Positions 54,818 to 62,918 of a stretch of 64,000 nucleotides of DNA are shown one piece after another. Source of the stretch: Nonomuraea sp. NBC_00507 (GTDB lineage: Bacteria > Actinomycetota > Actinomycetes > Streptosporangiales > Streptosporangiaceae). Every line of letters begins with the position of its first letter. Within the stretch, counting starts at the first letter, position 1. Both the position numbers and the translations under genes were made by a program. The notes under the pieces were generated by a model. The model ran no database searches and was not told where the DNA came from. It saw only the letters and a list, made by a program, of their open reading frames with translations. The stretch covers positions 992,001 through 1,056,000 of the forward strand of contig NZ_CP107853.1 in NCBI RefSeq assembly GCF_036013525.1. The letters run 5' to 3'.

Positions 54818-56439
54818 AATATGTGGAGAAGGCGCCGCATGTGGACCCGGTGCGCATGCGGCACATCGCCGACGAGGCGCTCCTGGCCGAGCTGGGCGTT
54901 ACGTCGATCGCCGAGGCCAGGCCGTGGCGCCGCCCCGACCCCGCCTGGGACGGCCCCGCGACGATCGAGGAAGCCGACGCGCTCATCGGCGCGGAGGTCG
55001 ACTTCCTCGACAAGCGGCGCGGGCGCTCGCAGCTGTACGGCTTCCACTATCTGCGGTGGATGACGCCGCTGGTGCACGCCTACCGCGAGACCGGCGACGC
55101 GCGTTACGCCGCAGAGTGGGATCGGCTGTTCCGGCAGTGGTACGGCACGCGCGACCAGGTCGAAGGTGACTGGCCGGGCCTCGACGTCATCTGGTACTCG
55201 CTGGGCGTCTGGGCCAGGTCGATGCACGTCACCCGTGCCATGGCGGAGCTGGCGGACGAGCCCGCGCTCAGCGACGAGTGCTGGGCGATGATGATGAAGA
55301 CCGTCCTCGGCGGCGCCCGCTGGTCGGCGGAGGAGCACGACGAGTTCCGGCACGGCAACTGGCAGTTCGTCTGCGCCGCCGAGCTCCTGCACGTCGCCAC
55401 GCTCTTCCCGGAGCTCCCCGAGGCGGCGCGGTGGGCCGAGATCGGCCGGGCGCGCGTCCTGGAGCACCTGGAGCTCGACGTGCGGGCCGACGGCGGGCAC
55501 CACGAGCGCTCGCCCGGCTACCACGCCATGGTCCTGGACGCCGTGCACCGCGTGCTGGCGCTGGACCCGACCTTCGCCGAGCACCCCAGGGTGCGGGCCA
55601 TGCACTCCTGGTTCGCCTCCCTGGTCACCTCCGGCGGCTGGATCCCGCACCTGCAGGACAGCGGCGTGGTCTGGCCCGCCGACGCGCTCCGGCGTGGCGC
55701 GGAGCTGGGCGTGCGGCCCGAGCCCGGGTCGCATCTGCTGGACGCGAGCGGCTACGCGATCTTTCGCGCCGGGCACCTGCACACTGTGATCAACTACGGG
55801 CCCTACGTGGGGCACGAGCTCGAGCCGCACAGCCACCACGCGGCGCTCGACTTCGTGCTGTCGGGCTGGGGCGTGCCGCTGGCCTGGGAAGGGGGCGGTC
55901 CGCCGTCCTACGACGACCCCGGCTACTACGACTGGTACCAGGCGACCAGGGCGCACAACACGCTGCTCGTGCCCGGGGAGGAATACACCGAGGACCGCCG
56001 CGCCGCCTGCGACCTGTTCTCCGTGTCCGCAGAGGCCGACGTCTTCGCCGGGCACCACCACGGCTTCAGCGCCCGGCACGACCGCACGATCGTCTTCGTC
56101 AAGGGCGATGACCCGTACTGGGTCGTCACCGACCGGATCGACGCGGCGGCGGTCTGGCAGATCCACGGCCTGTCGCCGTGGGTGGAGCACGACGGTGGAT
56201 TCGTGGGCACCCGCGGCCCGGGAATCCTCGTGGTGCCTCTGGAGCCGCCCGACGAGGTGCTGTACGGGACGGGTCCGGCCAGGATCCCCGACCCCGCCAC
56301 CAGGACCGCCGAGTACGGCGAGATCCACTCGCTCGGCCTGAGGCGAAGCGACGGCAGGTTCACCGTCGGCATCTTCCCCTACCACGACGAGCCACCCTCA
56401 ATCCCGGAAGATTGGACGGTTCATGCTGATCGACGCTGA
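54814..56439 (+). CDS. heparinase II/III-like protein (putative polysaccharide/oligosaccharide lyase)
   Basis: A 541-residue protein with an alpha/alpha-barrel N-terminal part (about 40-310; H-G-N-W-Q-F-V-C-A-A-E-L-L, G-G-H-H-E-R-S-P-G-Y-H) and a beta-sandwich heparinase II/III C-terminal part (H-S-H-H-A-A-L-D-F-V-L-S-G-W-G-V-P-L, then T-R-A-H-N-T-L-L-V). The His and Tyr residues typical of PL12/15/17/21-type lyases are present. There is no signal peptide, so it probably cleaves imported uronic-acid-containing oligosaccharides in the cytoplasm. The ATG overlaps the preceding stop (ATGA). Confidence 0.85.
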   Translation: MKYVEKAPHVDPVRMRHIADEALLAELGVTSIAEARPWRRPDPAWDGPATIEEADALIGAEVDFLDKRRGRSQLYGFHYLRWMTPLVHAYRETGDARYAAEWDRLFRQWYGTRDQVEGDWPGLDVIWYSLGVWARSMHVTRAMAELADEPALSDECWAMMMKTVLGGARWSAEEHDEFRHGNWQFVCAAELLHVATLFPELPEAARWAEIGRARVLEHLELDVRADGGHHERSPGYHAMVLDAVHRVLALDPTFAEHPRVRAMHSWFASLVTSGGWIPHLQDSGVVWPADALRRGAELGVRPEPGSHLLDASGYAIFRAGHLHTVINYGPYVGHELEPHSHHAALDFVLSGWGVPLAWEGGGPPSYDDPGYYDWYQATRAHNTLLVPGEEYTEDRRAACDLFSVSAEADVFAGHHHGFSARHDRTIVFVKGDDPYWVVTDRIDAAAVWQIHGLSPWVEHDGGFVGTRGPGILVVPLEPPDEVLYGTGPARIPDPATRTAEYGEIHSLGLRRSDGRFTVGIFPYHDEPPSIPEDWTVHADRR

Positions 56440-57160
56440 CGCGATGCTCGGGCGCCACCCCCGCAGGGACGTGGGCACGGGCTCGATCACGGAGGCGCTG
56501 GACAGGATGGACCGCTTCGGCATCGCGGAGGCCGTGGTCAGCCACACCCTGTCATGGCTGCACGACCCCGCGACGGGCAACAGGGAACTGCTCGGCCTGG
56601 TCGCCGATCAGCCCAGGCTGCGCCCCTGCTGGGTGCTGCTGCCCGCCACCTGCGGCGAGACCGGCACCCCGGACGAGTTCGTGACCGCCGCGCTGGAGTC
56701 CGGGGTATGCGCCGTCCGCGCCTACCCCGCCGACCACGGCTACGACCTCGCCGGCGGCGACTGCGCAGCCATGCTCGGCGCGATCGCGGAGGCCGGGCTG
56801 CCGCTGCTCGTGGACGCGGCCCAGACCGGCTGGCCCGCGGTGGAATCCGTCGCCGCCGAACACCCGAAACTGAGGACTGTGGTGGGCGCGCTCGGCTACC
56901 GCCAGCTAAGGCAGGCGGCCGGGGTGCTCTCGCGTACCAGTAACGTCTACCTGGGCCTGGCCAACTTGTCCTCGCACTGCGGACTCGAATGGCTCGTCGA
57001 GCGTTACGGCGAGCGCCGTCTCGTCTTCGGCACGGGCGCGCCGCTCAGAGACCCGGCCGAGGCGGTCACTCGGCTGCTGTGGTCGGAGCTCGACGACGGG
57101 GCCGTGGCGGCCATCGGCGCCGGCACCCTGCTGGACCTGCTACCCGTGAGGGCGGTGTGA
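56423..57160 (+). CDS. amidohydrolase_2-like protein lacking metal ligands
   Basis: A 245-residue TIM-barrel protein collinear with the next gene's product, but with every metal or catalytic position changed. The first-strand D-A-H-A-H of the paralogue is D-A-D-A-M; I-K-I-H-P becomes V-R-A-Y-P; the T-H-T strand becomes V-D-A; G-H-A-G becomes A-L-G-Y; and G-S-D-F-P becomes G-T-G-A-P. It is intact in frame, overlaps the heparinase gene by 17 bp and is itself overlapped by the intact amidohydrolase (GTGA). It probably acts as a non-catalytic partner subunit (inference). Confidence 0.8.
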   Translation: MLIDADAMLGRHPRRDVGTGSITEALDRMDRFGIAEAVVSHTLSWLHDPATGNRELLGLVADQPRLRPCWVLLPATCGETGTPDEFVTAALESGVCAVRAYPADHGYDLAGGDCAAMLGAIAEAGLPLLVDAAQTGWPAVESVAAEHPKLRTVVGALGYRQLRQAAGVLSRTSNVYLGLANLSSHCGLEWLVERYGERRLVFGTGAPLRDPAEAVTRLLWSELDDGAVAAIGAGTLLDLLPVRAV

Positions 57161-57963
57161 ACGCGATCACCTCCGCGCTGTGGCGGCGCCGCCCGCAGAC
57201 CAGCGTCAGGATCGTCGACGCACACGCGCACGCCGGCCCCTACAGCCTGTTCTTCATCCCCGATACGTCCCCGGACGCGATGGTCAGGGTGATGGACAGG
57301 TGCGGCGTGGCGCACGCCGTCCTCTCCAGCCACCTGGCGATCCAGCTCGACGCGGCGGCGGGGAACGCCGCGACCGCCGAGGCGGTGGACCGCGCGCCGG
57401 ACCGCTTCACCGGGTATCTGACGATCAACCCCTGGCAGGACCCCGACGGCGAGCTGGGCAAATGGGGGGCGGATCCGCGCTTCGGCGGCATCAAAATCCA
57501 CCCCGACCTGCACGATTACCCGCTCACCGGCAGACGCTACGCCGGTGTGTGGGAGTTCGCGCAGCGCACCGGCTGCCCTGTGCTCACCCACACCTACGAC
57601 GGCTCTCCCTACAACGACCTGGCGGAAGTGGACGCCGTCGCGTCGGAGCATCCCGACGTGGTGATCATCGCAGGGCACGCGGGCGCGACCCCGCTCGGTT
57701 TCGAGAAGGCCATAGAGGTGGCGCAGCGGCGCCCAGGTGTGATCCTGGAGGTGTGCGGGTCCTTCAACACCGGGCCCGACATCGCCAGGATGGTACGGGA
57801 GGTCGGGGTCGACCGAGTGGTCTACGGATCCGACTTCCCCTTCATCGATCTTCGGATCTCGCTGGGGAGGGTACTCTTCAGTGGCCTCGGGGAGAAGGAC
57901 CAGGCCGCGGTGCTCGGTGCGACGATGACCCGCTTGCTTCAGTGGAGATCCGGACTGGGGTGA
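57157..57963 (+). CDS. amidohydrolase family protein (PF04909-like)
   Basis: A 268-residue metal-dependent TIM-barrel hydrolase or decarboxylase. Ligands are all present: V-D-A-H-A-H-A (HxH), I-K-I-H-P, L-T-H-T-Y-D, I-A-G-H-A-G, and Y-G-S-D-F-P. Family members include sugar lactonases (for example L-rhamnono- or galactaro-lactone hydrolases) and decarboxylases; in a sugar-catabolic operon with a dehydrogenase, a lactonase role is attractive but unproven. The start is GTG at 57157, overlapping the previous stop. Confidence 0.88.
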   Translation: MNAITSALWRRRPQTSVRIVDAHAHAGPYSLFFIPDTSPDAMVRVMDRCGVAHAVLSSHLAIQLDAAAGNAATAEAVDRAPDRFTGYLTINPWQDPDGELGKWGADPRFGGIKIHPDLHDYPLTGRRYAGVWEFAQRTGCPVLTHTYDGSPYNDLAEVDAVASEHPDVVIIAGHAGATPLGFEKAIEVAQRRPGVILEVCGSFNTGPDIARMVREVGVDRVVYGSDFPFIDLRISLGRVLFSGLGEKDQAAVLGATMTRLLQWRSGLG

Positions 57964-57971
57964 TCAAGATC

Positions 57972-59285
57972 ATGGATCGGCTGCGTTCGGAGTCGAGGTC
58001 CAGAGTGGCGATCGGGATCGTAGGGCCGCACGATCTCGTCGAAGAGATCATGATGATCGGCGCCGACCTTCCTGCCGCGGCCGACTGGCGGCTGGTCGGC
58101 GCGCCGCATGCCGAGGAGCACGAGACATACGACAAATTCCTGCGGATCTCCGACAGCATCGACGTGGTGCTCTTCACCGGGCCGCTCCAGCACGACCTGG
58201 CCAGGCAGGCGGGCGAACTGCTGGTCCCTGCCACATTCGTGCCCATGAGCGGGGCCAGCCTGTACGCCAGCCTGCTGCGCGGGGTGCTCAGTCACGGGAT
58301 CGACCCGTCCAGGGTGAGCATCGACTCGCTGCCCGCCGCCGACGTGGACGAGGCGTACGGTGAGATCGGCGTGAGCACGGCCGGCGTGCACCTCTCCGAG
58401 TACGACCGGCCGGAGTCGGCGCGCGGCTTCAGCGCCTTCCACGAGCAGCTCTACCGCCAGGGGGAGACCACGGCGGCGCTCACCACGATAAGGAGCGTCG
58501 CCAACAAGCTGACCGCCGCCAGGGTGCCCGTGCTGCGCCTGCTGCCGACCTCCCACACGTTGCGCCTCGCACTCAACACCGCCGCCCTGCTCGGCACCGG
58601 CAGCAGGCTGGAGGACGCACAGATCGCCATCGTGGTCGTGGAGCTCGCCGCCTCCGCCAAGCCCAATTACTCCGGGCCGGGCAACTACTGGCAGCAGGAG
58701 CTGAAACTGTCGCTGCACCGCTCGCTGCTCGCCGACGCGCGGCTGATGGGCGCCACGGTGGTGCCCCGAGACGAGAACAGCTACGTCGTCACCGCCACCG
58801 TCGGTGCTCTCAATCAGGCCACCGACGGGTTCAGAGTGGCGCCGTTCATGGACCGGATCCACTCCGAGGCCGGGGTCGCCGTCGAGGTCGGCATCGGGCT
58901 CGGAAGCACGGCCCGCGACGCCGACGCCAACGCGCTGGCGGCCGTCGAGAAGGCGCGCCACGCAGGGGCCGCCGCCGCGTACCTGGTCGGGGGCGACGGC
59001 ACCGTGCTGTCTCTGCCGGTGCGCAGGCGCAAACGGCAGGAGAGCGAGCCCGCCGTCGCCACCAGAGCGGCCAAACTGCTCGAACGCCTGGTGGAAAGCC
59101 TCGACGACAGCGACACGATGGTGGTCGACGCCGAGATCGTCGCCGACGTGCTGTCTGTCTCTCCGCGTAGTGCTCGCCGGGTTCTTCAGAGCCTCGCGGA
59201 GGAGGGGCTGGCCTGGCCGATGCCCCCGGTCAAGGGCACCCAGGCGGGCCGGCCGCGCCAGCCGTACCGGCTCGTGCGAGCCTAG
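57972..59285 (+). CDS. putative transcriptional regulator with nucleotide-cyclase-like and winged-helix domains
   Basis: A 437-residue cytoplasmic protein. The N-terminal ~160 residues (A-I-G-I-V-G-P-H-D-L-V-E-E-I) look like a PrpR_N-type or Rossmann-like sensory domain. The middle (about 205-350), ending G-I-G-L-G-S-T-A-R-D-A-D-A-N-A-L-A-A-V, has the C-terminal pattern of GGDEF/nucleotide-cyclase folds without an obvious GGDEF motif. The C-terminal ~70 residues (V-L-S-V-S-P-R-S-A-R-R-V-L-Q-S-L) form a helix-turn-helix. ATG at 57972 has GGGGTGA 8 bp upstream; GTG at 57960 is possible. It ends the operon and is a likely regulator of it. Confidence 0.68.
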   Translation: MDRLRSESRSRVAIGIVGPHDLVEEIMMIGADLPAAADWRLVGAPHAEEHETYDKFLRISDSIDVVLFTGPLQHDLARQAGELLVPATFVPMSGASLYASLLRGVLSHGIDPSRVSIDSLPAADVDEAYGEIGVSTAGVHLSEYDRPESARGFSAFHEQLYRQGETTAALTTIRSVANKLTAARVPVLRLLPTSHTLRLALNTAALLGTGSRLEDAQIAIVVVELAASAKPNYSGPGNYWQQELKLSLHRSLLADARLMGATVVPRDENSYVVTATVGALNQATDGFRVAPFMDRIHSEAGVAVEVGIGLGSTARDADANALAAVEKARHAGAAAAYLVGGDGTVLSLPVRRRKRQESEPAVATRAAKLLERLVESLDDSDTMVVDAEIVADVLSVSPRSARRVLQSLAEEGLAWPMPPVKGTQAGRPRQPYRLVRA

Positions 59286-59724
59286 GCGTCGCCGAGGCGC
59301 ACACGCGAGCCGTACCTTTCCAGCAGCCGGGCGTTGTGTGCGTCCGGGGTGTTGGCCGACCGGAAGACGGGAGGCGCCTCGCCGGCGGCGAGGAAGCGGC
59401 CGCCAGTCGTTCGTCCACGACCAGTCCGGCGGTGTGCGCGCGAGAGGTGATGGCGACCACCTGGTGCCCGTGCCGCACCGCGAGGCGGGCCATCTCGACG
59501 ATCGCCGCATTGCCGCCCGAGTTCGAGATGATCACGAAAACATCCTCCGGCCGGATGTCGGCCAGCTCCCAGACGCGCGCGGCCAGGCCGGGCTCGCGCT
59601 CGATCTTCGGGTCGAGGATGTCACGCGGTGAGGCGTCACCGTAGTAGACGATGTCGCATTCGGCGGTGAGCAGCCGGTCCACGGCCGATCTGGCGATCTG
59701 CGCGTACGCGCTCTGGTCGATCAC
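59282..59724 (-). pseudogene. SIS-domain sugar isomerase gene, decayed by deletions and a frameshift
   Basis: The frame opens with GTG at 59724 overlapping the ceramidase-like stop (GTGA) and encodes clear SIS-domain sequence (L-D-P-K-I-E-R-E-P-G-L-A-A-R, then V-F-V-I-I-S-N-S-G-G-N). Two segments expected in intact homologues are missing: after L-L-T-A-E-C-D (the first sugar-binding G-T-G-H-S region) and after T-A-G-L-V-V-D-E-R-L. At the second point the frame also changes: the conserved C-terminus (F-L-A-A-G-E-A-P-P-V-F-R-S-A-N, then H-N-A-R-L-L-E-R-Y) is only read in another frame ending at TAG 59282-59284. About 147 codons remain of roughly 240. A working sugar isomerase is unlikely. Confidence 0.82.
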
Positions 59725-60932
59725 AAATCCTCCAGCAGCTGTCGTGCGGTCTCGGCGATCAGTTCGGCGCTGCCCGGAGCCACCTGGCTGGCCAGCACTT
59801 CGTACTCGGCGTGCTGGTAGGCGCCCGCCGTCGGCAGGTAGCCGGGATACCCGTTGACGTAGCCCAGGACCAGCGTCGGCTCGCCGGGCCGGTCGGCGAT
59901 GCGCTCGGCGACAGCGAGGAACGGCTCGCCGGGCAGCCCGGCGAGGGCGAGCCCGCCGAGGCGGGCGACGTTCACGTCGACGCCCGTCCGGACGGGCCGT
60001 GCGGTGCGGGCACGCAGTCCTTCGAGCCTGCTGCGGGCCAGACGGGTGGCGACCGGGTCGCCCGACGCCGCGGCCTGCTCGTACCCGGCGATGAGCGCCG
60101 CCTCGTCGGCCGTCGTGGAGGTGGGTTCGAGCGTCAGGCGTCGCGTGGCGCAGGAGATCCACCGGCCGGCCGCTCCGGCTCGCCAGAGGGGCATCCCCGG
60201 ACCTGCCAGCAGGTCGGCGCAGCGGTCCGCGACGAGCGCACCCAGGCGTTCCAGCTCCGCCGCGTCCTGGTCTCGCCTGGTGTGGCGGGTGCTGATGTCA
60301 CCGGCCGCGCCGGTGGCGACCACCACCCAGACGTCCTCGCCGAGCCGCTTCCTCAGACTCCTGCGTACGGCTCCGACCAGGTCGGCGCTGACCAGGCGGT
60401 TCGTCGCGGGCAGCACGGTGGGGTGCACGGGAAGGACCACCAGGATCCCGGCGAGCCCGCCGTCATACACGGCGATCAGGTCGAGCGGAACCACGGCGGG
60501 CGCTCGTGGTCTGCTCCGATCGGAGCCGACGCCCTGCAGTTCGCCGCGGTACACCGTGCCCTCGCACGGCCTCTCCCTGTCGATCGCCTGCCGTACAGCC
60601 GTGGCGACCGCCTCGGTGACCCGTTCGAGCCATGGCTCGGGCGTCGGCCCGCCGCCTGGTACGCAGCCGGTCTCGGGCCCTGCGTGGGTGTGGCTCGCCG
60701 CCAGCCACAGCTCGCATCCGGCCGCCTGCCTGGCCCGCCTGGCCAGGTCCTCGTTGACGCAGATGATGTCGGCGGTCGCCAGCGCGAACCGCCTCTCGCC
60801 GTCCGACCAGGTCAGCGCGCTCACCGACAGCGGGTCGGCCAGCCCCGTGGACGGCCCCGGCCGGTCGAGGTAACCGCCCATCGGCGTGCCGTCCGGTACG
60901 GGCAGATCGGTGGTGCCGTATCCCACTCTCAT
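59721..60932 (-). CDS. neutral/alkaline ceramidase-like domain protein
   Basis: A 403-residue cytoplasmic protein with the N-terminal fold of neutral ceramidases: R-V-G-Y-G-T-T-D-L, L-A-T-A-D-I-I-C-V-N, A-A-S-H-T-H-A-G-P-E-T-G, and V-V-A-T-G-A-A-G-D-I-S near the zinc-site region. It lacks a signal peptide and the C-terminal domain of true ceramidases. Such short homologues often occur in sugar-catabolic clusters and may be amidases or deacetylases acting on modified sugars. The ATG overlaps the BadF-kinase stop, so both are co-translated. Confidence 0.82.
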   Translation of the reverse strand: MRVGYGTTDLPVPDGTPMGGYLDRPGPSTGLADPLSVSALTWSDGERRFALATADIICVNEDLARRARQAAGCELWLAASHTHAGPETGCVPGGGPTPEPWLERVTEAVATAVRQAIDRERPCEGTVYRGELQGVGSDRSRPRAPAVVPLDLIAVYDGGLAGILVVLPVHPTVLPATNRLVSADLVGAVRRSLRKRLGEDVWVVVATGAAGDISTRHTRRDQDAAELERLGALVADRCADLLAGPGMPLWRAGAAGRWISCATRRLTLEPTSTTADEAALIAGYEQAAASGDPVATRLARSRLEGLRARTARPVRTGVDVNVARLGGLALAGLPGEPFLAVAERIADRPGEPTLVLGYVNGYPGYLPTAGAYQHAEYEVLASQVAPGSAELIAETARQLLEDL

Positions 60933-61810
60933 CGTTCCGCCGTTCTGATCATCGCCTGGTAGCGGCCGGGCCCTGCGGAGGCGGCCAGCAGGGCGGCGCC
61001 CGCGAGACTGTCACCCGCAGGGGGGTGGAGCCTCGCTCTGGGGAGCAGCCGGGCCAGCTCCGCCTCGAACCCGGTACGGAGCCCGGAGTCACGCAGCAGG
61101 CGGCCGGTCCACGCGACGGGCACCGCCGTTCCCTCCGCGAAGCAGCGGGCTGCCGCCGCCACCGTGCCCGCCAGTTCGCGGGCCGCCTCCTCGGCGATGG
61201 CCCGGGCCGTACGGTCTTCCGTCAGCTCCAGGACGTGGACCGCGAAGCGCGCGATCCGCGCCACCGCGTCGGGGGCGAGGTAAAGGCGTCCGGGCAGGCC
61301 GGCCAGGTCGCCGAACACGGCCTGGGCACGCTCGGTGAGCGGGCCCGGTTCCGCGCGCCCGTCGAAGCCCCGGCAGGCGGCGTCGAGGCCGCGGCGGCCG
61401 ATCCAGAAGCCGCTGCCCGCGTCGCCGTAGAGGTAACCCCAGCCGTCCGCCTGCCGGATGTCGTCACCCACGCCCAGTGCGATCGCTCCGGTGCCCGCGG
61501 CCAGCACCACGCCCTTGCCGCCCGAGAACGCGCCCGCGTGCGAGGTGACCACATCGGTCGTGATCATCACCCGGCGGGCGGTGGCGAGCAGGTGGCCGGC
61601 CAGTTTGCCGGGATCATCCAGGACCGTGGTCAGCCCGAGGCAGATGGTGCCGAGTTCCCCCCATCCCCTCCCGATCCGCTCCAGCACGGCCTTGACCGGG
61701 GAGCCCTCCGCGTACGACAGGCCGGGCAGCTCGCGGATCTCCTGGATCCGCCCCCGCTCGGCCAGACCGAGCCGCAGGCCCGTCTGCCCGCCGTCGATCG
61801 CCAAGTCCAT
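60929..61810 (-). CDS. BadF/BadG/BcrA/BcrD-type sugar kinase (N-acetylglucosamine kinase-like)
   Basis: A 293-residue ASKHA-fold ATPase. The phosphate-1 motif is A-I-D-G-G-Q-T-G-L-R, and A-A-G-T-G-A-I-A-L-G-V-G is the phosphate-2 block, followed by the family's D-A-G-S-G-F-W-I-G-R-R segment. Homologues phosphorylate N-acetylglucosamine or related amino sugars with ATP. Position next to a SIS-domain gene supports an amino-sugar phosphate route. It follows the AraC gene by 16 bp. Confidence 0.87.
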   Translation of the reverse strand: MDLAIDGGQTGLRLGLAERGRIQEIRELPGLSYAEGSPVKAVLERIGRGWGELGTICLGLTTVLDDPGKLAGHLLATARRVMITTDVVTSHAGAFSGGKGVVLAAGTGAIALGVGDDIRQADGWGYLYGDAGSGFWIGRRGLDAACRGFDGRAEPGPLTERAQAVFGDLAGLPGRLYLAPDAVARIARFAVHVLELTEDRTARAIAEEAARELAGTVAAAARCFAEGTAVPVAWTGRLLRDSGLRTGFEAELARLLPRARLHPPAGDSLAGAALLAASAGPGRYQAMIRTAER

Positions 61811-61826
61811 GAAAACACCGTCCTGG

Positions 61827-62909
61827 TCACGATCCGGGCCGGAATCCCGCCCGGCGGTACTCGGTGGGAGAGCAGCCGACGTGGCGGCTGAACGCGCTCC
61901 GCAGCGCCTTGGCGCTCGGGTAGCCCGTGTGCGCGGCGATCACGTCGACCGGCAGGGTGGTGGTGGACAGCAGCCGGCGCGCATGCCGCAGACGCAGGCC
62001 CGTCAGGTGGCGCAGGAACGTGGTGCGGCGCTCCTCCGCGAACAGGTGCGAGATGTAGAACGGGCTCGCGCCCACCGCCTGCGCCACCGTCGCCAGGCGC
62101 AGCCTCGGGTCGGTGTAGTTCTCGGCCAGGTACGCTTCCGCCAGCGCGAGCACATCTCTGCGTGGCGGCTCGGGCATCAGCCGCCCGAGCGTCTCGCGCA
62201 GCCACATGTGCAGGTAGGAGCGCTCGTGGATATCGCCGACCGCGACGATGTCCTCGATGGGCAGCCGGGCGCACGTCACGACCCAGTCGGTCGAACCGTC
62301 GGCCAGCCTGGCACGGTTGGCCACGTCCACGACGAACAGCAGCTGCCCGATGAGCCAGTCGCGCAGAGTCTGGGGGTCGGCGTCGCGAGCGCACCTGTTG
62401 ACCCAGCTCGCAAGCAGCCCTGCCGCGCCGTTGCTGTCGCCCGCGCGGACACGCCTGGTCAGCTCCCGCTCGATCCGTACGGGTGGCCCATCGACGGATA
62501 TCGCGGCCACTCTGCCACCGGCCTGCGGCTCGATCACCCGGTCGCCGCCGAGCACGAGCTTGTAGCCGTTGACCCGCCGGGCGTCCCGCTCGGTCGCGAT
62601 CGAGCCCACGCTGGGCGAGCCCAGGCTGACGGTGGCGGTGCACGCCGTCTCGCGGACGATCCTGGCGCGTACTTCCTCCGCCAGCGCGGTCGCGTCGGAC
62701 ATCAGCGCGTCGGGATCGGCTCCCGTCAGCAGGACGAGCCACTCCTCGGGCGGCTGTGCGCGGCAGGTCGCCCCCGGGCGGCCGCTGGTGGCCGCGCGCA
62801 CCGCCTGGTCGGCGTGCCGGAGCTGACGCTGTGCCCATGACCGCCCGCGAGCCTGCTCGGAGACCATGAAGTCGTCGATGTCCACCAGAGCAGCCACAGC
62901 GTAGGTCAT
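61827..62909 (-). CDS. AraC-family transcriptional regulator with degenerate GGDEF-like N-terminus
   Basis: A 360-residue regulator. Residues about 1-130 (A-A-L-V-D-I-D-D-F, then A-T-V-S-L-G-S-P-S-V-G) resemble a degenerate GGDEF/cyclase fold, the middle is helical, and residues about 255-355 carry the two AraC helix-turn-helix motifs (L-A-T-V-A-Q-A-V-G-A-S-P-F-Y-I-S-H-L-F, then V-D-V-I-A-A-H-T-G-Y-P-S). It is 9 bp downstream of the FAH-hydrolase gene and upstream of the kinase. A copy of the ACCGAAATTTG motif lies 18 bp before its start. Confidence 0.9.
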   Translation of the reverse strand: MTYAVAALVDIDDFMVSEQARGRSWAQRQLRHADQAVRAATSGRPGATCRAQPPEEWLVLLTGADPDALMSDATALAEEVRARIVRETACTATVSLGSPSVGSIATERDARRVNGYKLVLGGDRVIEPQAGGRVAAISVDGPPVRIERELTRRVRAGDSNGAAGLLASWVNRCARDADPQTLRDWLIGQLLFVVDVANRARLADGSTDWVVTCARLPIEDIVAVGDIHERSYLHMWLRETLGRLMPEPPRRDVLALAEAYLAENYTDPRLRLATVAQAVGASPFYISHLFAEERRTTFLRHLTGLRLRHARRLLSTTTLPVDVIAAHTGYPSAKALRSAFSRHVGCSPTEYRRAGFRPGS

Positions 62910-62918
62910 GTCTCTACT

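Noticed and set aside
59230..60162. 310-codon minus-strand frame covering the SIS-like sequence
   Set aside because: The first ~145 codons are out-of-frame sequence of the ceramidase-like gene. Only the part from 59724 has SIS homology, and it is broken, so it is listed as a pseudogene.
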